From Stictocephala bisonia (lineage: Eukaryota > Arthropoda > Insecta > Hemiptera > Membracidae), in contig JAQJVL010000306.1 of the NCBI GenBank assembly GCA_035578905.1, positions 186,001-250,000 of the forward strand: a stretch of DNA of 64,000 nucleotides, read 5' to 3'. Below are positions 23,802 to 35,106 of the stretch, piece by piece (within the stretch, counting starts at the first letter, position 1; every line of letters begins with the position of its first letter). Both the position numbers and the translations under genes were made by a program. A model generated the notes under the pieces. That model was given only the letters and a program-made list of their open reading frames with translations, was not told the origin of the DNA and searched no databases.

Positions 23802-24132
23802 GTAGTTATACAGCCGTGTCGACAATCAGACAAAAGGCGTTTGGATATTAACTAGTATTTCTGTAAAAATTAATTTCTGTTTGCATTCACACTAATATTA
23901 ATAATGTGTTTCAGGAATAGCAAGGGATATGTCTTGTGGCAAGATTGCTCCAGAAACCCAGCTAGAAGTAAGCACATGTCAGGAGGAATAGAAAAATTAA
24001 TATTAGTCTGGATTACATATTAGTTACTCTGAGTATTAGTTACTTTTCTGCATCTAATACGAAAAAGCTAATACCAATATATTCAGCCATTCCTACTGAT
24101 GATGTTAAAAAATGCTAAAAAAATATCTGTCT
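23802..24132. other. Unannotated sequence before the retrotransposon
   Basis: Nothing recognised up to the target-site duplication at 24133. Confidence 0.5.
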
Positions 24133-24144
24133 TACCCCAAGCCA
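24133..24144. repeat. Target-site duplication, left
   Basis: TACCCCAAGCCA, identical to 29540-29551. Confidence 0.9.
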
Positions 24145-24584
24145 CCGCTGCACCGGTCCCAAGCCCGGGGTCTCATCTTTCCCATAACCGATGAGAAAGG
24201 AGGAGGGTACCTTCCCACAGCTCTCAGTGTGATCCCGATACTGAGAGCACTCCTATCCCATTAATTCCTTATCCTACCAAACATCCACTCTCCCGTGCCT
24301 CGTCCAGAAGCCTTATCTTCTCTGGACCTTTCTTCCAGTGGAGTGCTACTTCTTCTTCCCGCACTCTTACTAACTCTGTTCTCTAAGCTGCAAGGCAGCT
24401 TATCTTTTCTGTCCCCACTCTGTTGCCTTACCCCTCCTTTTCACTGTTTCTTCCTTCTCGCCTTCCAACCCAGCCAAGGTGGAACAGCGTGGGCCGAGGG
24501 CTGAATGATTGGTGGTAGACCAGTCATTACCATTCGGACTCTGGACACCAGCCGAAATCCAGTTTCAAATAGGCTTACCCGGAC
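24145..24584 (+). promoter_or_regulatory. Retrotransposon 5' UTR
   Basis: About 440 bp between the left target-site duplication and the first ORF1 methionine. In this LINE group the internal RNA polymerase II promoter lies here, but I see no specific promoter motif. The frame 24295-24504 is hydrophobic and shows no recognisable domain. Confidence 0.5.
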
Positions 24585-25837
24585 ATGTGGGGCTCTGTCG
24601 GGGCTAGACCATTTAGTTCCCTAGCTACTCGTGGGAATCCTATGGATCCAGAAATACCAAAAACAAAAACAAAACCTTCACCTAAGGACCGCATTGAGTC
24701 CTTAGGCAATGAACCGAGCATGGGAGCAGAGGGCAGCCACACTGGCCAGCCCTTGTCTTCCATTGCTCGGGCCAAATCAACGTCGGGGGGGGGGGGGGAC
24801 ATGTCTCTCTCTGACTCTGAGAACACCCTTCTTCGGAGCCCAGGCTCTGATCAGCTCGATCGGACAGCAGAGGCTCTGAACAGGATGAAGATAGCCAGGA
24901 GACGCATTCCTGGCAATCAAAGGAAGAAACTCCTGAAGAAGAAACTTGCTCGGCAGGATGTACAGTGGGACCCTGCTAAGTATCGAGCCTCAAAGAAAAC
25001 CTCTTCGGCGACTCCTAAGGCGGAGGGTGAAAGCTCTAAAGGTGGCGCCAAATGCGCACGCCCGCAGGGCTCGACCCCTTCACCCGCGGAGGCCCAGAGG
25101 GGAGCGACTCCTAAGGCGAAGGGTGACGGCTCTAAAGATGGCGCTAAACGCGCACACCCGCAGGGCTCGACCCCTTCACCCGCGGAGGATCAGAGGGACT
25201 TAAAGAGACAAAGGAAGGCCGAGGAAGGTTCCCAGGGAACCTCTTCTCAGACCTTTCTTGAAGCTCTTCAATCAATTAAGGTGGCGGTTGTGCCACCTAA
25301 CTATCCGGGGAGCAAGCTCACTGAAGAGCAGGGCAACCTCATCCAGACAGCTCTGGTTGAGTCGATATGCCCGCTGGACAATGGTGAGCTCCCTTTGTTC
25401 ACCAACTCCTACATGGAGAGGGGTGCTCTTATTGTCTCCGCCGAAAACGAGGAGACAAAAACATGGATCGCTACAACTGTCCCTTCTCTCAAATTGTGGG
25501 AGGGGGCCCAGTTCAGGATCGGTGACCGAAAGGACATCCTACGGGCTACCAAGGTGCATTCAAGACGCCTAAGCAGCTCGGAAAGATGGACGAGTCCAGA
25601 ATCCTGAAGTTAGTAGAAGAGCAAAACAAGGAACTCAATGTGAGAGAATGGACCATCATCAGTCGGAAGGCCGATCCGGAAGGAGCAAAGACCTTCGTCT
25701 GCCTGGTGGATGATTATGTTTTCTCAGCCATTAAGGCCAAGAGCAATAAGTTGAAGTTGGGGCTCTGGCAGGTCTCGGTGGTCGTACTGGCTAGGGACAA
25801 TGCCAAGGGTGATCCAAGCCAACCTGCACCACAGTAG
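24585..25837 (+). pseudogene. ORF1 gag-like RNA-binding protein of the retrotransposon, frameshifted
   Basis: The first frame runs 24585-25607 (340 aa). The true C-terminus continues in the next frame to a stop at 25837, as EEQNKELNVREWTIISRK and then LKLGLWQVSVVVLA. Reading both frames, one base appears to be missing near 25558. Features in order: a poly-G run coding Gly (24786-24798), a basic stretch RRIPGNQRKKLLKKKLARQ (about aa 105-123), two 32-aa repeats (96-bp DNA period, starts 25011 and 25107) with PQGSTPSPAE in each, then a folded C-terminal domain. That domain resembles the insect retroelement DUF4780 type, recalled from memory and not searched. Such ORF1 proteins coat the element RNA. 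It overlaps ORF2 by 38 bases. Confidence 0.8.
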
Positions 25838-26580
25838 GGCTGCACCGGCAGCCCTCTGTCAGTCCATGACTGCACACAACATCGACCTAGCCCTGATTCA
25901 AGAACCTTGGTTACACAAGGGCAGAATCGCAGGACTGGCCGATGCAAAAGGTAAGATAATTTCCTCTTGTTCCACCAATAATGCTAGGACTTGTATCTTG
26001 GTACGCAATGGTATGGAAGTATTTCCCCTGTTTGATTTCTGTTCCAGGGACATCACGACAGTGAGAATGACACTGAGTTCTGAGGAAGGGCATGGGGAGC
26101 TCATTGCCAGCTCTGTGTACCTTCCCTATGATGCTCAGGATCCACCCCCTTCCAGGGAACTAGAAGCCCTGGTAGAGAAACAATCCATTGGGGGGCGGCA
26201 CCTTTTGGTCAGCTGCGACGCCAATGCCCATCATGAAGCATGGGGCTCAACTGACTCCAACAGGAGGGGTGAGTACCTATAAAACTTCATTGTTGCTAAC
26301 GATCTATTCATTCTAAATCGGGGCAATGAACCCACGTTTAGGAATAGGGTTAGAGCTGAAGTCATAGACCTGACCCTTTGCAATGCGGTCACTCTAGGCC
26401 TAATTGACAACTGGCGGGTCTCTGACGAACCTTCTCTTTCTGATCATCTGTACATTCGTTTTGATATCAAAGCTAAATGTCAGCCTTTTCCTCTCCTCAC
26501 CGAAATCCTAGGCGGACGGACTGGGAGTCCTATGCTGCGGAACTTTCGGCCATTGCGGGCTTGGGTCCCGGGGGGGTAGA
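25800..26580 (+). pseudogene. ORF2 APE-type endonuclease domain, with stop and frameshifts
   Basis: ORF2 opens at ATG 25800, inside the end of ORF1. The start is supported by MPRVIQANLHHSRAA, the standard beginning of this endonuclease (catalytic Asn in QANLHHS). LIQEPW supplies the catalytic Glu, SCDANAHHEAWGS the Asp/Asn pair, and SLSDHLYIRF the final Asp-His. A TAA at 26280-26282 splits the domain before the SDH motif. A shift near 26505 (PRRTDWESYAAEL resumes in another frame) and one at the G7 run near 26572 follow. The enzyme would nick target DNA to prime reverse transcription; this copy cannot make it whole. Confidence 0.88.
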
Positions 26581-26598
26581 GTACGAATAAGGTCTGTC

Positions 26599-27777
26599 GT
26601 GGAACTGGAGCAGGCGGCATCCTGTTTACAGGATGCGATCCTCGAAAGTTTCCACGACAACTGTCCAATTTCAAACACACCGCCTAGATCAAAAATCGGG
26701 TGGTGGTCAAAATCCCTTGAAGCTAAGAAAAGGCGCGTAAGAATGCTTTTTAATCGCTCTAAGGTGGTCAATTGTCGCGAAGAGTATCGTTTAGCTCTTA
26801 ACGACTACAATTCATCCATTCGTGATACCAAGAAGGTTTCATGGCAAACCTTTTGTAGGGGCATTGACTCCATCAAAGAGGCAGCCAGAATCCAGAAAAT
26901 CTTGGCTAGCGAACCTATCAACCCCATGGGCAGTCTGAGAACCAGCTCAGGGGAATTGACAACTTTACCTGGTGAAACGCTCAAGCTCCTTCTGGAGTGT
27001 CATTTCCCAGGGAATCTCGTTGACGATGCTCTGGAAGCCTCTGGCCCTCGAGAGATTAGCTCTACACCTAGGGTAACTCGAGAGGACTGGAGGCAAGCTA
27101 GACGCATAGTCACCGTTTCAAAAGTTAAATGGGCAATCGACAAGTTCAGCCCATTTAAATCCCCAGGAGGCGATGGCGTCTTTCCTGTATTGTTGCAGAA
27201 GGGCCCACCGAACCTCCACTTTCTACTTTGCGAAATCTTCAGGGCGAGTCTTGCCTTCGGGTATATTCCTCAGTCCTGGAGAGTTAGCAAAGTAGTGTTT
27301 ATTCCTAAGCGGGGTCGTGGCGACTACACGAACGCCAAATCCTTTAGGCCAATTAGTCTTTCCTCGTTTCTGGTGAAGACCATGGAGAGACTCGTAGAAT
27401 TCCACATTCGAGAAGGGGCGCTTAAAGACTCCCCTTTACATCGAAATCAACATGCGTATCTCCCGGGGAAGTCTTGCGAGTCTGCCCTCCATTGTTTGGT
27501 CAGTCACCTTGAACATTCCCTGGAGAACAAAGAAATTGCTCTAGGAGCCTTTTTGGATATTGAGGGGGCATTCAACAACACCTCATATCAGTCAATTATT
27601 CGTGCGCTGGGACAACGTGGTGTAGAGCCCACCATTTGTAGGTGGGTCGACCACATGTTACGGGGCAGAAGAATTCAATCAACCCTTCTAAGTGAGGTGG
27701 TGGAGATTTCTGCGAGCCGAGGATGCCCGCAGGGGGGAGTCCTCTCAATCCCTCCTGTGGGACCTGGTGGTGGATGA
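26599..27777 (+). pseudogene. ORF2 reverse transcriptase, fingers and palm part
   Basis: A 392-codon open stretch. LEQAASCLQDAILESFHDNC is the pre-RT linker. FSPFKSPGGDGVFPVLLQKG, IPKRGRGDYTNAKSFRPISL and SFLVKTMERL are RT motifs 1-2. HAYLPGKSCESAL precedes motif A, which reads AFLDIEGAFNN and retains its Asp. Motif B is RGCPQGGVLS. The frame is lost directly after motif B (about 27745), where LLWDLVVDDLL continues in the next frame. Both strands of the palm are thus in separate frames. Confidence 0.9.
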
Positions 27778-27990
27778 TCTCCTAGTCAGCCTCACGGAAA
27801 AGGGTAATTTCATACAGGGCTATGCGTACGATCTTGTCCTATTGGTCCGTGGCAAGTATCAGGGCACGGTTACGGACATCATGAACGATAGTCTGGAAGC
27901 AGTGAACTCCTGGTGTGTACGAGAAGGGCTTGCAATAAACCCTTCCAAGACAGTAATTGTCCCCTTAACCAGGAAAAGGGTTCAGGGCTC
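27740..27990 (+). pseudogene. ORF2 RT motif C segment with altered catalytic site
   Basis: LLWDLVVDDLLVSLTEKG is followed by QGYAYDLVLLV where RTs have YADD. The first catalytic Asp is replaced by Tyr (codon TAC at about 27827). EAVNSWCVREGLAINPSKT is the usual segment after the palm. Another frameshift follows near 27985. The Asp loss alone would abolish polymerase activity. Confidence 0.88.
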
Positions 27991-29448
27991 CTTCAGAGGC
28001 CCCTGGCCCTTGGTGGAGAGTCTCTGCCTGTTTCATCGTCGGTTAAGTATCTGGGAGTAATCCTTGATCAGAAACTGACATGGAACTTGCACCTTGATAA
28101 AGTCATCCACAGAGCTAAATGGTCCTTCGTGACCACTAGGCGCTGCGTGGGCTCCACATGGGGCCTGTTACCCCATGTCTGCCACTGGCTTTACACAGCG
28201 GTCATCAGACCACAAATTATTTACGGGGCTTTGATCTGGTGGCCTAAGGTCAATCAGGTAACTGTCCGGGGTAGGCTTTCTAGCCTACAAAGACTTGCCT
28301 GCATGTGCATGACAGGGGCCTCTAGGTCGACCCCTTCAATTGCACTGGAGGTTCTTCTTAACCTGCCGCCCCTTGATCTCTTCATTATTGGGGAGGCTCG
28401 GGCAGCGGCTTACAGGCTTCAACTGACTGGCCACTGGAGGGGGTCCTGTACAGGTCACTCCTCAGTGGTCAATCTAGTAAACGATGAGGTACTCTCAATG
28501 AAGTCTGACTTCATTGGGACTAAGTATCTTTTCACCAGACCCTATACTGTGGATTTCAGGTCGAGGGAGTACTGGGACGGTGTTAGTAGCCCGGTTTCTT
28601 CTCACGACCGAATTGTATGGTTCACAGACGGGTCAAGAATGGGCAACAGAGCTGGATTTGGTGTCTATACTGGCGACCCTAGGACCAACGCTAGCGTGAG
28701 CCTGGGAGCGTATGGCACCGTTTTCCAAGCTGAAGTCGCCGCAATCCTTCATTGTGCCGCCCAGGCGGTCGAGAGAGGGGTTTGCGGGAAACATATCCAC
28801 ATCCTCTCAGACAGTCAGGCGGCCTTAGGGGCTCTTGACTCCTGGAAGGTTTCGTCTGGTCTAGTCTGGGAATGTGTGGAGTCCCTCAGCATCCTGGGTT
28901 CAAGAAATCAGGTCTTGCTGGAATGGATCCCAGGACATAGGGGATTAGAAGGCAACGAGCAGGCCGATGCCTTGGCTAGGGAAGGTGCTCTCAAGCCCTT
29001 CATTGGTCCTGAGCCGGCCTGCGGCGTTTCGGCTGCAGCTGTCAAAACAGCAATCAAAAACTGGGTCAGCGCCAGACATCTGGAAAGATGGCGGCGGTTC
29101 CCAGGGCAAAGACTCGGCAAGGTTCTTGTCAGAAGTCCTTCCCAGAAGTTAACAAAGTCACTTCTTGGGTTGAGTAAATTGCACGTCAAGCTGGTGGTGG
29201 GACTCATCACCGGTCACGGCAAATTCCGGAGGCATCTAAGAACAGTGGGACTCTTTACGGAGGATCCCATCTGTCGCCTCTGTGGGGAGGACGAAGAGTC
29301 GGCAGAACACATTGTCCTGGAGTGTGAGGCTCTTGGTGCCAGGAGAAGAGTACTTTTTGAAGGCTCACCTCTGGAACAGTCGGAAATTACTAATCTAGTG
29401 AAGAAGCTCCTTGACCTGGTCAAGGATTGCCAGCTTTACGACGATTAG
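27985..29448 (+). pseudogene. ORF2 thumb, RNase H and C-terminal zinc knuckle
   Basis: The frame open from 27913 becomes the real one at about 27985, with VKYLGVILDQKLTWNLHLDK (thumb) and PQIIYGALIWWP. RNase H begins at FTDGSRMGNRAGFGVY (28621) and keeps the four acidic catalytic residues, in FTDGS, FQAEVAAI, LSDSQAAL and WIPGHRGLEGNEQADALAR. A CX2CX8HX4C knuckle, CRLCGEDEESAEHIVLEC (about 29270), precedes the stop at 29448. RNase H removes RNA from the cDNA hybrid. This part is continuous for about 490 codons, so decay is uneven along the element. Confidence 0.92.
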
Positions 29449-29551
29449 GCACCGGGATTGGCACAAAAAGCCTCAGGCTTCGTTGCAAGGGTTGGCTGGA
29501 CCAACTGTATATCCCCTTTCAAACTAAACTAAACTAAACTACCCCAAGCCA
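29449..29551 (+). mobile_element. Retrotransposon 3' UTR, AAACT tail and right target duplication
   Basis: A 72-bp UTR is followed by four AAACT units (29521-29540) instead of poly(A), a tail type seen in several LINE groups. The duplicated target TACCCCAAGCCA follows at 29540-29551. Confidence 0.88.
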
Positions 29552-29650
29552 ACTTTAAAATAATCTAGTTAACACTACAGAGAAGGGGTTTTATTTACAT
29601 AAGGTTTTAAGAATTTAATAGCCGTCCGGAAATGCCAAGCAACTACTGTC

Positions 29651-30691
29651 GGCGCAGTAATTATGCGCACCCGAGTTTGAAGGCTGTTTTCTAAGGAACT
29701 AAGATACCAACGAAAAATCTAATCATACCATTGTTTTCTTCGTTTAATTGTAAATTATGAAATATGCTTAATTAAAATGTATTTAAAGTTTTAATAATTT
29801 GTACCCTAGTTGGAACAAAATACGTACAGGAATTTTAACTAGTTTTCACTGTACACCGTTTACACCGTTATTACTTAGAAACCCGTTAATGTATCGCATT
29901 TAAATTTTAATACCTAGTTGATAAGAATGTTTTCTATAAGTTTTATCAATTTTAGAATTTAAACCTTTTGAGGAAAAAGTTTCTTATCAATTTCGTGATA
30001 CATTGCTTTCTTAGGTTTTAGAAGTTGTCAAGTTAATTACTTCGTCTTGTTGGAGTCCCTATGACATGCATAGTTACGATACATTACTTTCGTATATACC
30101 ACCGTACGTGGTATACCACGTAAATGTGGTAAAATCACCACATTTACGATATGTAGGTAAATTTGGTGATTTTAAATAGATTTAAAACCATTTTAAATAA
30201 CTTTAAATTGATTTTACGATCACTGAATTTACCTACATATATGAAAGTAATGTATCGTGACTATGCGTACCAAAAGGACTACAACAAGACGAAGTAATTA
30301 ATTTTACGACCTTTAAGAAAAACTAAGAAAGCAATGTTTCAGGAGATTGATAAGAGCTTTTTTTCTCGAAAAGTTAAAATTCTGATACAGCTGGAACTTC
30401 CAGAAAATATTCTTATCATCCAGGTATTAAAATATAAATGCGATAAATTAATGTTTTTTTTTTAGTAATAATAGTGTAAACTTGATGTGCAGTGAACACT
30501 TTTTAAAATTCCTGTACTTATTTTGTTCCAACTAGGTTATCAATTGTTAAAACTTTAAATAAAATACAAAAATGCATTATTCAAAATGTACAATTAAATG
30601 AGGAAATCAATGGTGTGATTAAGATTTGTCGTAAGCCTCATAGTTCCTTGGAAAACAACTTTAAAACTCTGGTGCACATAATTTCTGCGCC
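29651..30691. repeat. 1.04-kb imperfect palindrome (foldback element or hairpin locus)
   Basis: The ends are GGCGCAGTAATTATGCGCAC (29651) and the complement of GGCGCAGAAATTATGTGCAC (ending 30691). Pairing continues almost to the centre near 30170: for example CTAGTTGGAACAAAATACGT against a CTAGTTGGAACAAAATAAGT complement, and ATTACTTCGTCTTGTTG on both arms. The centre has nested hairpins, GTAAATGTGGT-AAAATC-ACCACATTTAC (about 30121) among them. Arms are roughly 500 bp and diverged by small changes. No open frame. Clear target duplications were not found. Confidence 0.85.
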
Positions 30692-31164
30692 TCTAGTAAA
30701 TGTAGCTTCCCCCGTTCACTCACTCCAAACTAAGAATATTACAAGTTCCAGCAAATACTGGTTTTTTTATTCACATCACCCATAATTTATTATGAAAAGT
30801 GTTTGGTACTTGGAATGGAAAATAATTACTTACACAGGATTGAATTAACAGGCCTCTCATCCAACTCAAGATATAATATATGTAATCGGTCGCACGTGTA
30901 CATCTAATTGAATATAACATTTTTGACGTGTTCAAAAATAACACAATAGAATGAATAGAGTACACTTATAGAAGTGGGAACCCTTGGCTTTGTTGATTAA
31001 ATAATATTGTTACTGAAAATCGGCAAGTGAATGTTTTCTCGTATGTTATTATGAGGTCAGGTGAAAAATGATTTTAATTGTTGTTTGTTTTTATTCTTAA
31101 GTGGAAGGCAGACTACTTGGTGGCAAGCTGTATAAAGTTCACGACTGTTCAGGCTTTTGTGTGG
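30692..31164. other. Unannotated AT-rich sequence
   Basis: No gene or repeat recognised. Confidence 0.5.
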
Positions 31165-32220
31165 GGTCAGTGAAAAATGCAGCGAAGAACGACAAAGAAA
31201 ACAATCAGTGAAGATGATGAAGAAAAGAAGGCCATATATGCAGCATACAGTGAGAGTTGAGCATACGGCATAGTTAAGTGACTTTGTGTACAAGTGTTAC
31301 CCATTCACCCACCCATTCACGTACAGTGATGGGTATATCCGCCCAACCACCTATACACGGAGAGTGATTTTGACCCGTCCACCCACCCATACATGTACAC
31401 TGGTATTGACCAACCCATACACGTACAGTGATATTAACCCACCCTCCCACCCATACATGTACAGTGATATTAAACCACCCGCCCACCCATACACGTACAG
31501 TGATGGGTATACCCGCCCAACCACCCATACACGGAGTTATTTTGACCCACCCATACATGTACAGTGGTATTGACCCACCCATACACGTACAGCGATATTA
31601 AACCACCCGCCCACCCATACACGTACAGTGATATTAACCCGCCCACACACCCATACATGTACAGTGGTATTGACCCACCCATACACGTACAGTGATATTA
31701 AACCACCCTCCCACCCATACACGTACAGTGATGTTGACCCGCCCAACCACCCATACACGGAGAGCGGTATTGACCCACCCGCCCACCCATACACGTAAAG
31801 TGATTTTGACCCACCCACCCATATATGTACAGTGGTATTGACCCAACCGCCCACCCTTACACGGACAGTGGTATTGACCCACCCATACACGTACAGTGAT
31901 ATTGACCCACCCACCCACCCATACACGTACAGTGATATTGACCCACCCCACCCACCCATACATGTACAGTGTTATTTAAATGTAAATGTGATTCGTTGAC
32001 GGATTTTTTAGAAATAAAAAATATTTGACGCACAGCAAAATCTAGTTAATAATTTGGAACGTTTTTGGTTACAACTACAGTAAGATAAAAATAATAACTT
32101 TAAAAACATTTTATAATTTATATTTCCTAACGTTAATGTGAGCAAATAAGAAAAACAATGATTTGATTGGATTTATCAAAGGCCTATTAGTTTCTTTCTA
32201 AACAATCTCCAAACCCAAGT
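31165..32220. repeat. Low-copy repeat R, copy 1, interrupted by a minisatellite
   Basis: The flanks 31165-31235 (GCAGCGAAGAACGACAAAGA) and 31985-32195 (GATTCGTTGACGG, TTTATCAAAGGCCT) match 33832-34115 (GCAGCGAAAAACGACAAAGA, GATTCATTGACGG, TTTATGATAGGCCT) in the same order. In copy 1 the middle is occupied by the G-rich array. Confidence 0.7.
31298..31970. repeat. G-rich minisatellite (C-rich on +), 36-40-bp units
   Basis: Units read CACCCATACACGTACAGTGA followed by TATTGACCCACCC, with insertions that change the spacer. Several have four C3 runs with single-base spacers (for example CCCACCCACCCACCC near 31905), so the minus strand can form a G-quadruplex. Open minus-strand frames here only read the repeat. 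Confidence 0.95.
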
Positions 32221-32383
32221 GCACATCATTTCTCGTCGACTGTAGTTTGTGTTGTTAGGGAGAGTAGGTGGGTCTATGACATGCATTATTTATTTTTAAT
32301 GATTTGTGCGTTAAAACGTTCAAATTGTCCTCGAGTGTCACGTGCTTGTCTCATAAAAATGTCCCTCCCACAGCATTACGTAA

Positions 32384-32680
32384 CTCCCTAGTACTTGTTA
32401 CTAATAATAGGTTCACAGATGTGACTGTACAGGCCTCTCATTCACCCTATGTACAAAGGATGCTCCCTAGTACTTCTTACCAGTAATAGGCACACAGATG
32501 TGACTGTACAGGCCTCTCATCCACCCTATGTACACAGAATGCTCCCTAGTACTTCTTACCAGTAATAAGCATTCAGGCGTGACTTGACAAGCCTCCTATC
32601 TACCCTATATTTAGAGGAAAATCACAGTTAGCTCTTACGTACTACGAGTGTGACTTGACAGGCCTCACACTACCTGTTCA
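32384..32680. repeat. 79-bp tandem repeat, three to four copies
   Basis: CTCCCTAGTACTT starts units at 32384, 32463 and 32542; a fourth is strongly diverged. Shared words include GTGACTGTACAGGCCTCTCA. Confidence 0.9.
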
Positions 32681-33831
32681 TACGTTATATATAGTAAATT
32701 TAGATCTACAGTTCAAAACACTGGTATAATTTTACTTAAAATTTTCACATATACTAAAAGTAATTCGTGTTCTATCGTGAAAGTCATGTATGTACTTTTT
32801 AATAACGGCTCTCCCACCAACCGCACACACGATAGACCTTAATAGAAGGGGGTTTGACATCCATATACCCTTATTACAGTTACAAGACCGTAAAATTACG
32901 AATCAGATGTAACATTTAAAATGATCAAGATGTTTGTAGCGATGCCTGAGTACATTGTTGACCCCCCCCCCCCCACCTGGGAGTGATGTATGTATCAATA
33001 TATATATATATATGTGTGTGGCGGCTGCGCACCGGGGTCCGCACTGCACCATTGTTGTCTAGTGGTTGCCGGCCTGTGTGGTAGGACAGTGCTGTCTCTA
33101 GTTCCCAACTCACTCTGCACTGACCACTGAATAACTTAGTAAGTCTAACAGATTTCCTCTTTAGTTGCATTCTGTGTTTTTACTTTAGAACTGCCTAAAT
33201 TTTAGTAAATTACTAAATGTAGCACATCAAGTTTTTTTTAGATTTATTGTTTTAATTATTAACTTTAAAATAAGTAATTTACATTATTTAATATTTCATA
33301 TATATATATACTGTGTTTAGTAACAAATGCCTTACAAATTGAGAAGTGATTTTAAAATTAAATGTTAAGCAACAATTTTCTTGTCATTATTATATTCATT
33401 TAAGCCATTTATAATAAATGTATTATTATTGTAAAAAACATATTTATACCAACAAGACTGTATAGACCCACAAATCCGCCTTAAACACAAATATTGTCAA
33501 TTGATGAACATAAAAAGATATACATATAACTATATCTCCACAAACCTTACCAGTTTTAGACTAATTGGTGTGTGTGTGTGATAGAGTAACAATTAATAAT
33601 ATTGGGAATTTCCAATGCTTTTCATAAAAAAAAGATATTGTATTTTATAAATTAAAAAATAACTGAAAGATTAAAAATTGAAAACGCAGTATGAAAAATA
33701 TAAACAAATAATAGAGTGTACGAGAATAACAATTTCACTATTTAAATTATTTATTAATACTGTATATTTAAAAAAAATTATTGTGAGGTTAACAAATGTG
33801 TTTTTAATTTTTAAACTAGGCCAATGAAAAC
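32681..33831. other. Unannotated sequence with poly(C) and short (TA)n
   Basis: A run of 13 C lies at 32962-32974, followed by TA repeats at about 32999-33013 and a GC-richer patch to about 33130. The rest is AT-rich. No gene supported. Confidence 0.5.
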
Positions 33832-34115
33832 TGCAGCGAAAAACGACAAAGAAAATATTAGTGAAGACGATGACAATAAACGAATGAAGGGCTTGTCTGT
33901 AGGCCAATCAACCGCGTATTTAATTCTGAATACGATTCATTGACGGGGTTTGTTTATTACCGTAGTAGCAAAAACTAGTAAATAATTCTTAAATTTTTTG
34001 GTTCCATATAGAATAAAAATCCTTAAAATAAATTGTTATATATAATTTTTTCCAGTGTCAGTTTGAACATTGATAAAAACAGTTATATGATTGAATTTAT
34101 GATAGGCCTCATAAT
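33832..34115. repeat. Low-copy repeat R, copy 2, without the minisatellite
   Basis: This copy corresponds to the flanks of the 31-kb array. Where copy 1 has about 700 bp of G-rich repeat, copy 2 has only about 50 bp of unrelated sequence. A short frame on + begins MKTAAKNDKENISEDDDNK at about 33824, but copy 1 does not keep it, so coding is not supported. Confidence 0.7.
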
Positions 34116-34683
34116 ATTGAATTAAATCATTAAACAATTAAGTTCAAATAGTACAATTGGATTCGAAACGATCAAGCCAGTTTGTGGTTTATTATCGTCG
34201 TAGGCACGGTCTGTTAGACGTAACCACATAAATATTAGCCACATAAAACAGTGTTGTCGAAACCATCGATGCGGAAAACTCGTTAATACTTTCCATCCTA
34301 GGAAGCTAATTGCCCTTTGTTTTCCTGTTGTCCGAACATAATAGGTGAAATAACAACAAAATATGTTTTTTAATTTCTGACTATGTTTAACATTAAAATA
34401 ATATCATAGAAAAATGCAAAATGTACTCTATTTTGGGCGATTAAACAATATTGAGGGATTTTTATTATCTCTTATAGGGTTTCTTTAAGTGTTTTTTTCC
34501 AGCAAAGCCTAATAAGAGACAGTCGATAGAATTTAATATTTGATACAGTATTTAATAAATATTTATCTACTAATTTTCAATATACGTTAGTTTATTAATT
34601 AATTTATTCAACAACTATACGAACGGACTATGGGCGAGTATGAATTCAGATAAATATGGATGGAGAGGAATGATGATGTGGGA
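34116..34683. other. Unannotated AT-rich sequence
   Basis: Nothing recognised. Confidence 0.5.
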
Positions 34684-34770
34684 TTAGTTAGAATAGAATA
34701 GAATAGAATAATTTTTCATTGCATGGACATTTACAGTAAATGTATCGCAATCGTCAGACTTGAATTAAAT
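34684..34770 (-). mobile_element. 3' tail of a minus-strand non-LTR element
   Basis: On the minus strand TACTGTAAATGTCCATGCAA leads into AATGAAAAATTATTC and then TATTC repeats (GAATA on +, 34691-34710). LINE 3' ends commonly finish with such short tandem units. No coding part is attached. Confidence 0.55.
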
Positions 34771-34810
34771 AAAGTTACACACTAAGGTGTGTATTTAAAT
34801 AAAGTTTGAA

Positions 34811-35106
34811 TTACCACAGTGCGTGTATGGGTGGGTGGGCGGGTCATTACTACAGTGCGTGTATGGGTGGGCGAGCGGCTCATCACCAAAGTGCGTGTAT
34901 GGGTGGGTGAGCGGGTCATCATCACTGTACGTGTATGGGTGGGTGAGCGGGTCATCATCACTGTACGTGTATGGGTGGGTGAGCGGGTCATCATCACTGT
35001 ACGTGTATGGGTGGGTGAGCGGGTCATCATCACTGTACGTGTATGGGTGGGTGAGCGGGTCATCATCACTGTACGTGTATGGGTGGGCGGGCGGGTTTAT
35101 TCATAT
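34811..35106. repeat. G-rich minisatellite, 36-bp units
   Basis: Units GTGTATGGGTGGGTGAGCGG plus GTCATCATCACTGTAC repeat eight times, and the outermost units are variants. GGGTGGGTGGGCGGG near 34826 has four G3 runs. The exact direct repeat TTAAATAAAGTTTGAA flanks the array at 34795-34810 and 35133-35148, within a longer imperfect match beginning TAAGGTGT. Confidence 0.95.

Larger units (their letters stand above)
24145..29539 (+). mobile_element. Complete non-LTR retrotransposon (I/LOA/R1-like group), disabled
   Basis: A 5.4-kb insertion bounded by an exact 12-bp direct repeat, TACCCCAAGCCA, at 24133-24144 and 29540-29551. The order is 5' UTR, ORF1 (gag-like), ORF2 with APE endonuclease, RT, RNase H and a C-terminal zinc knuckle, then a short 3' UTR ending in repeated AAACT units. 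An RNase H domain places it in the I/LOA/R1-like group rather than Jockey or CR1 proper. One internal stop, several frameshifts and a changed RT catalytic motif make this copy unable to move by itself. It is far GC-richer than its surroundings. Confidence 0.93.

Noticed and set aside
33824..33950. Small protein MKTAAKNDKENISEDDDNK...
   Set aside because: The paralogous copy near 31180 does not keep the frame, so there is no sign of coding constraint.
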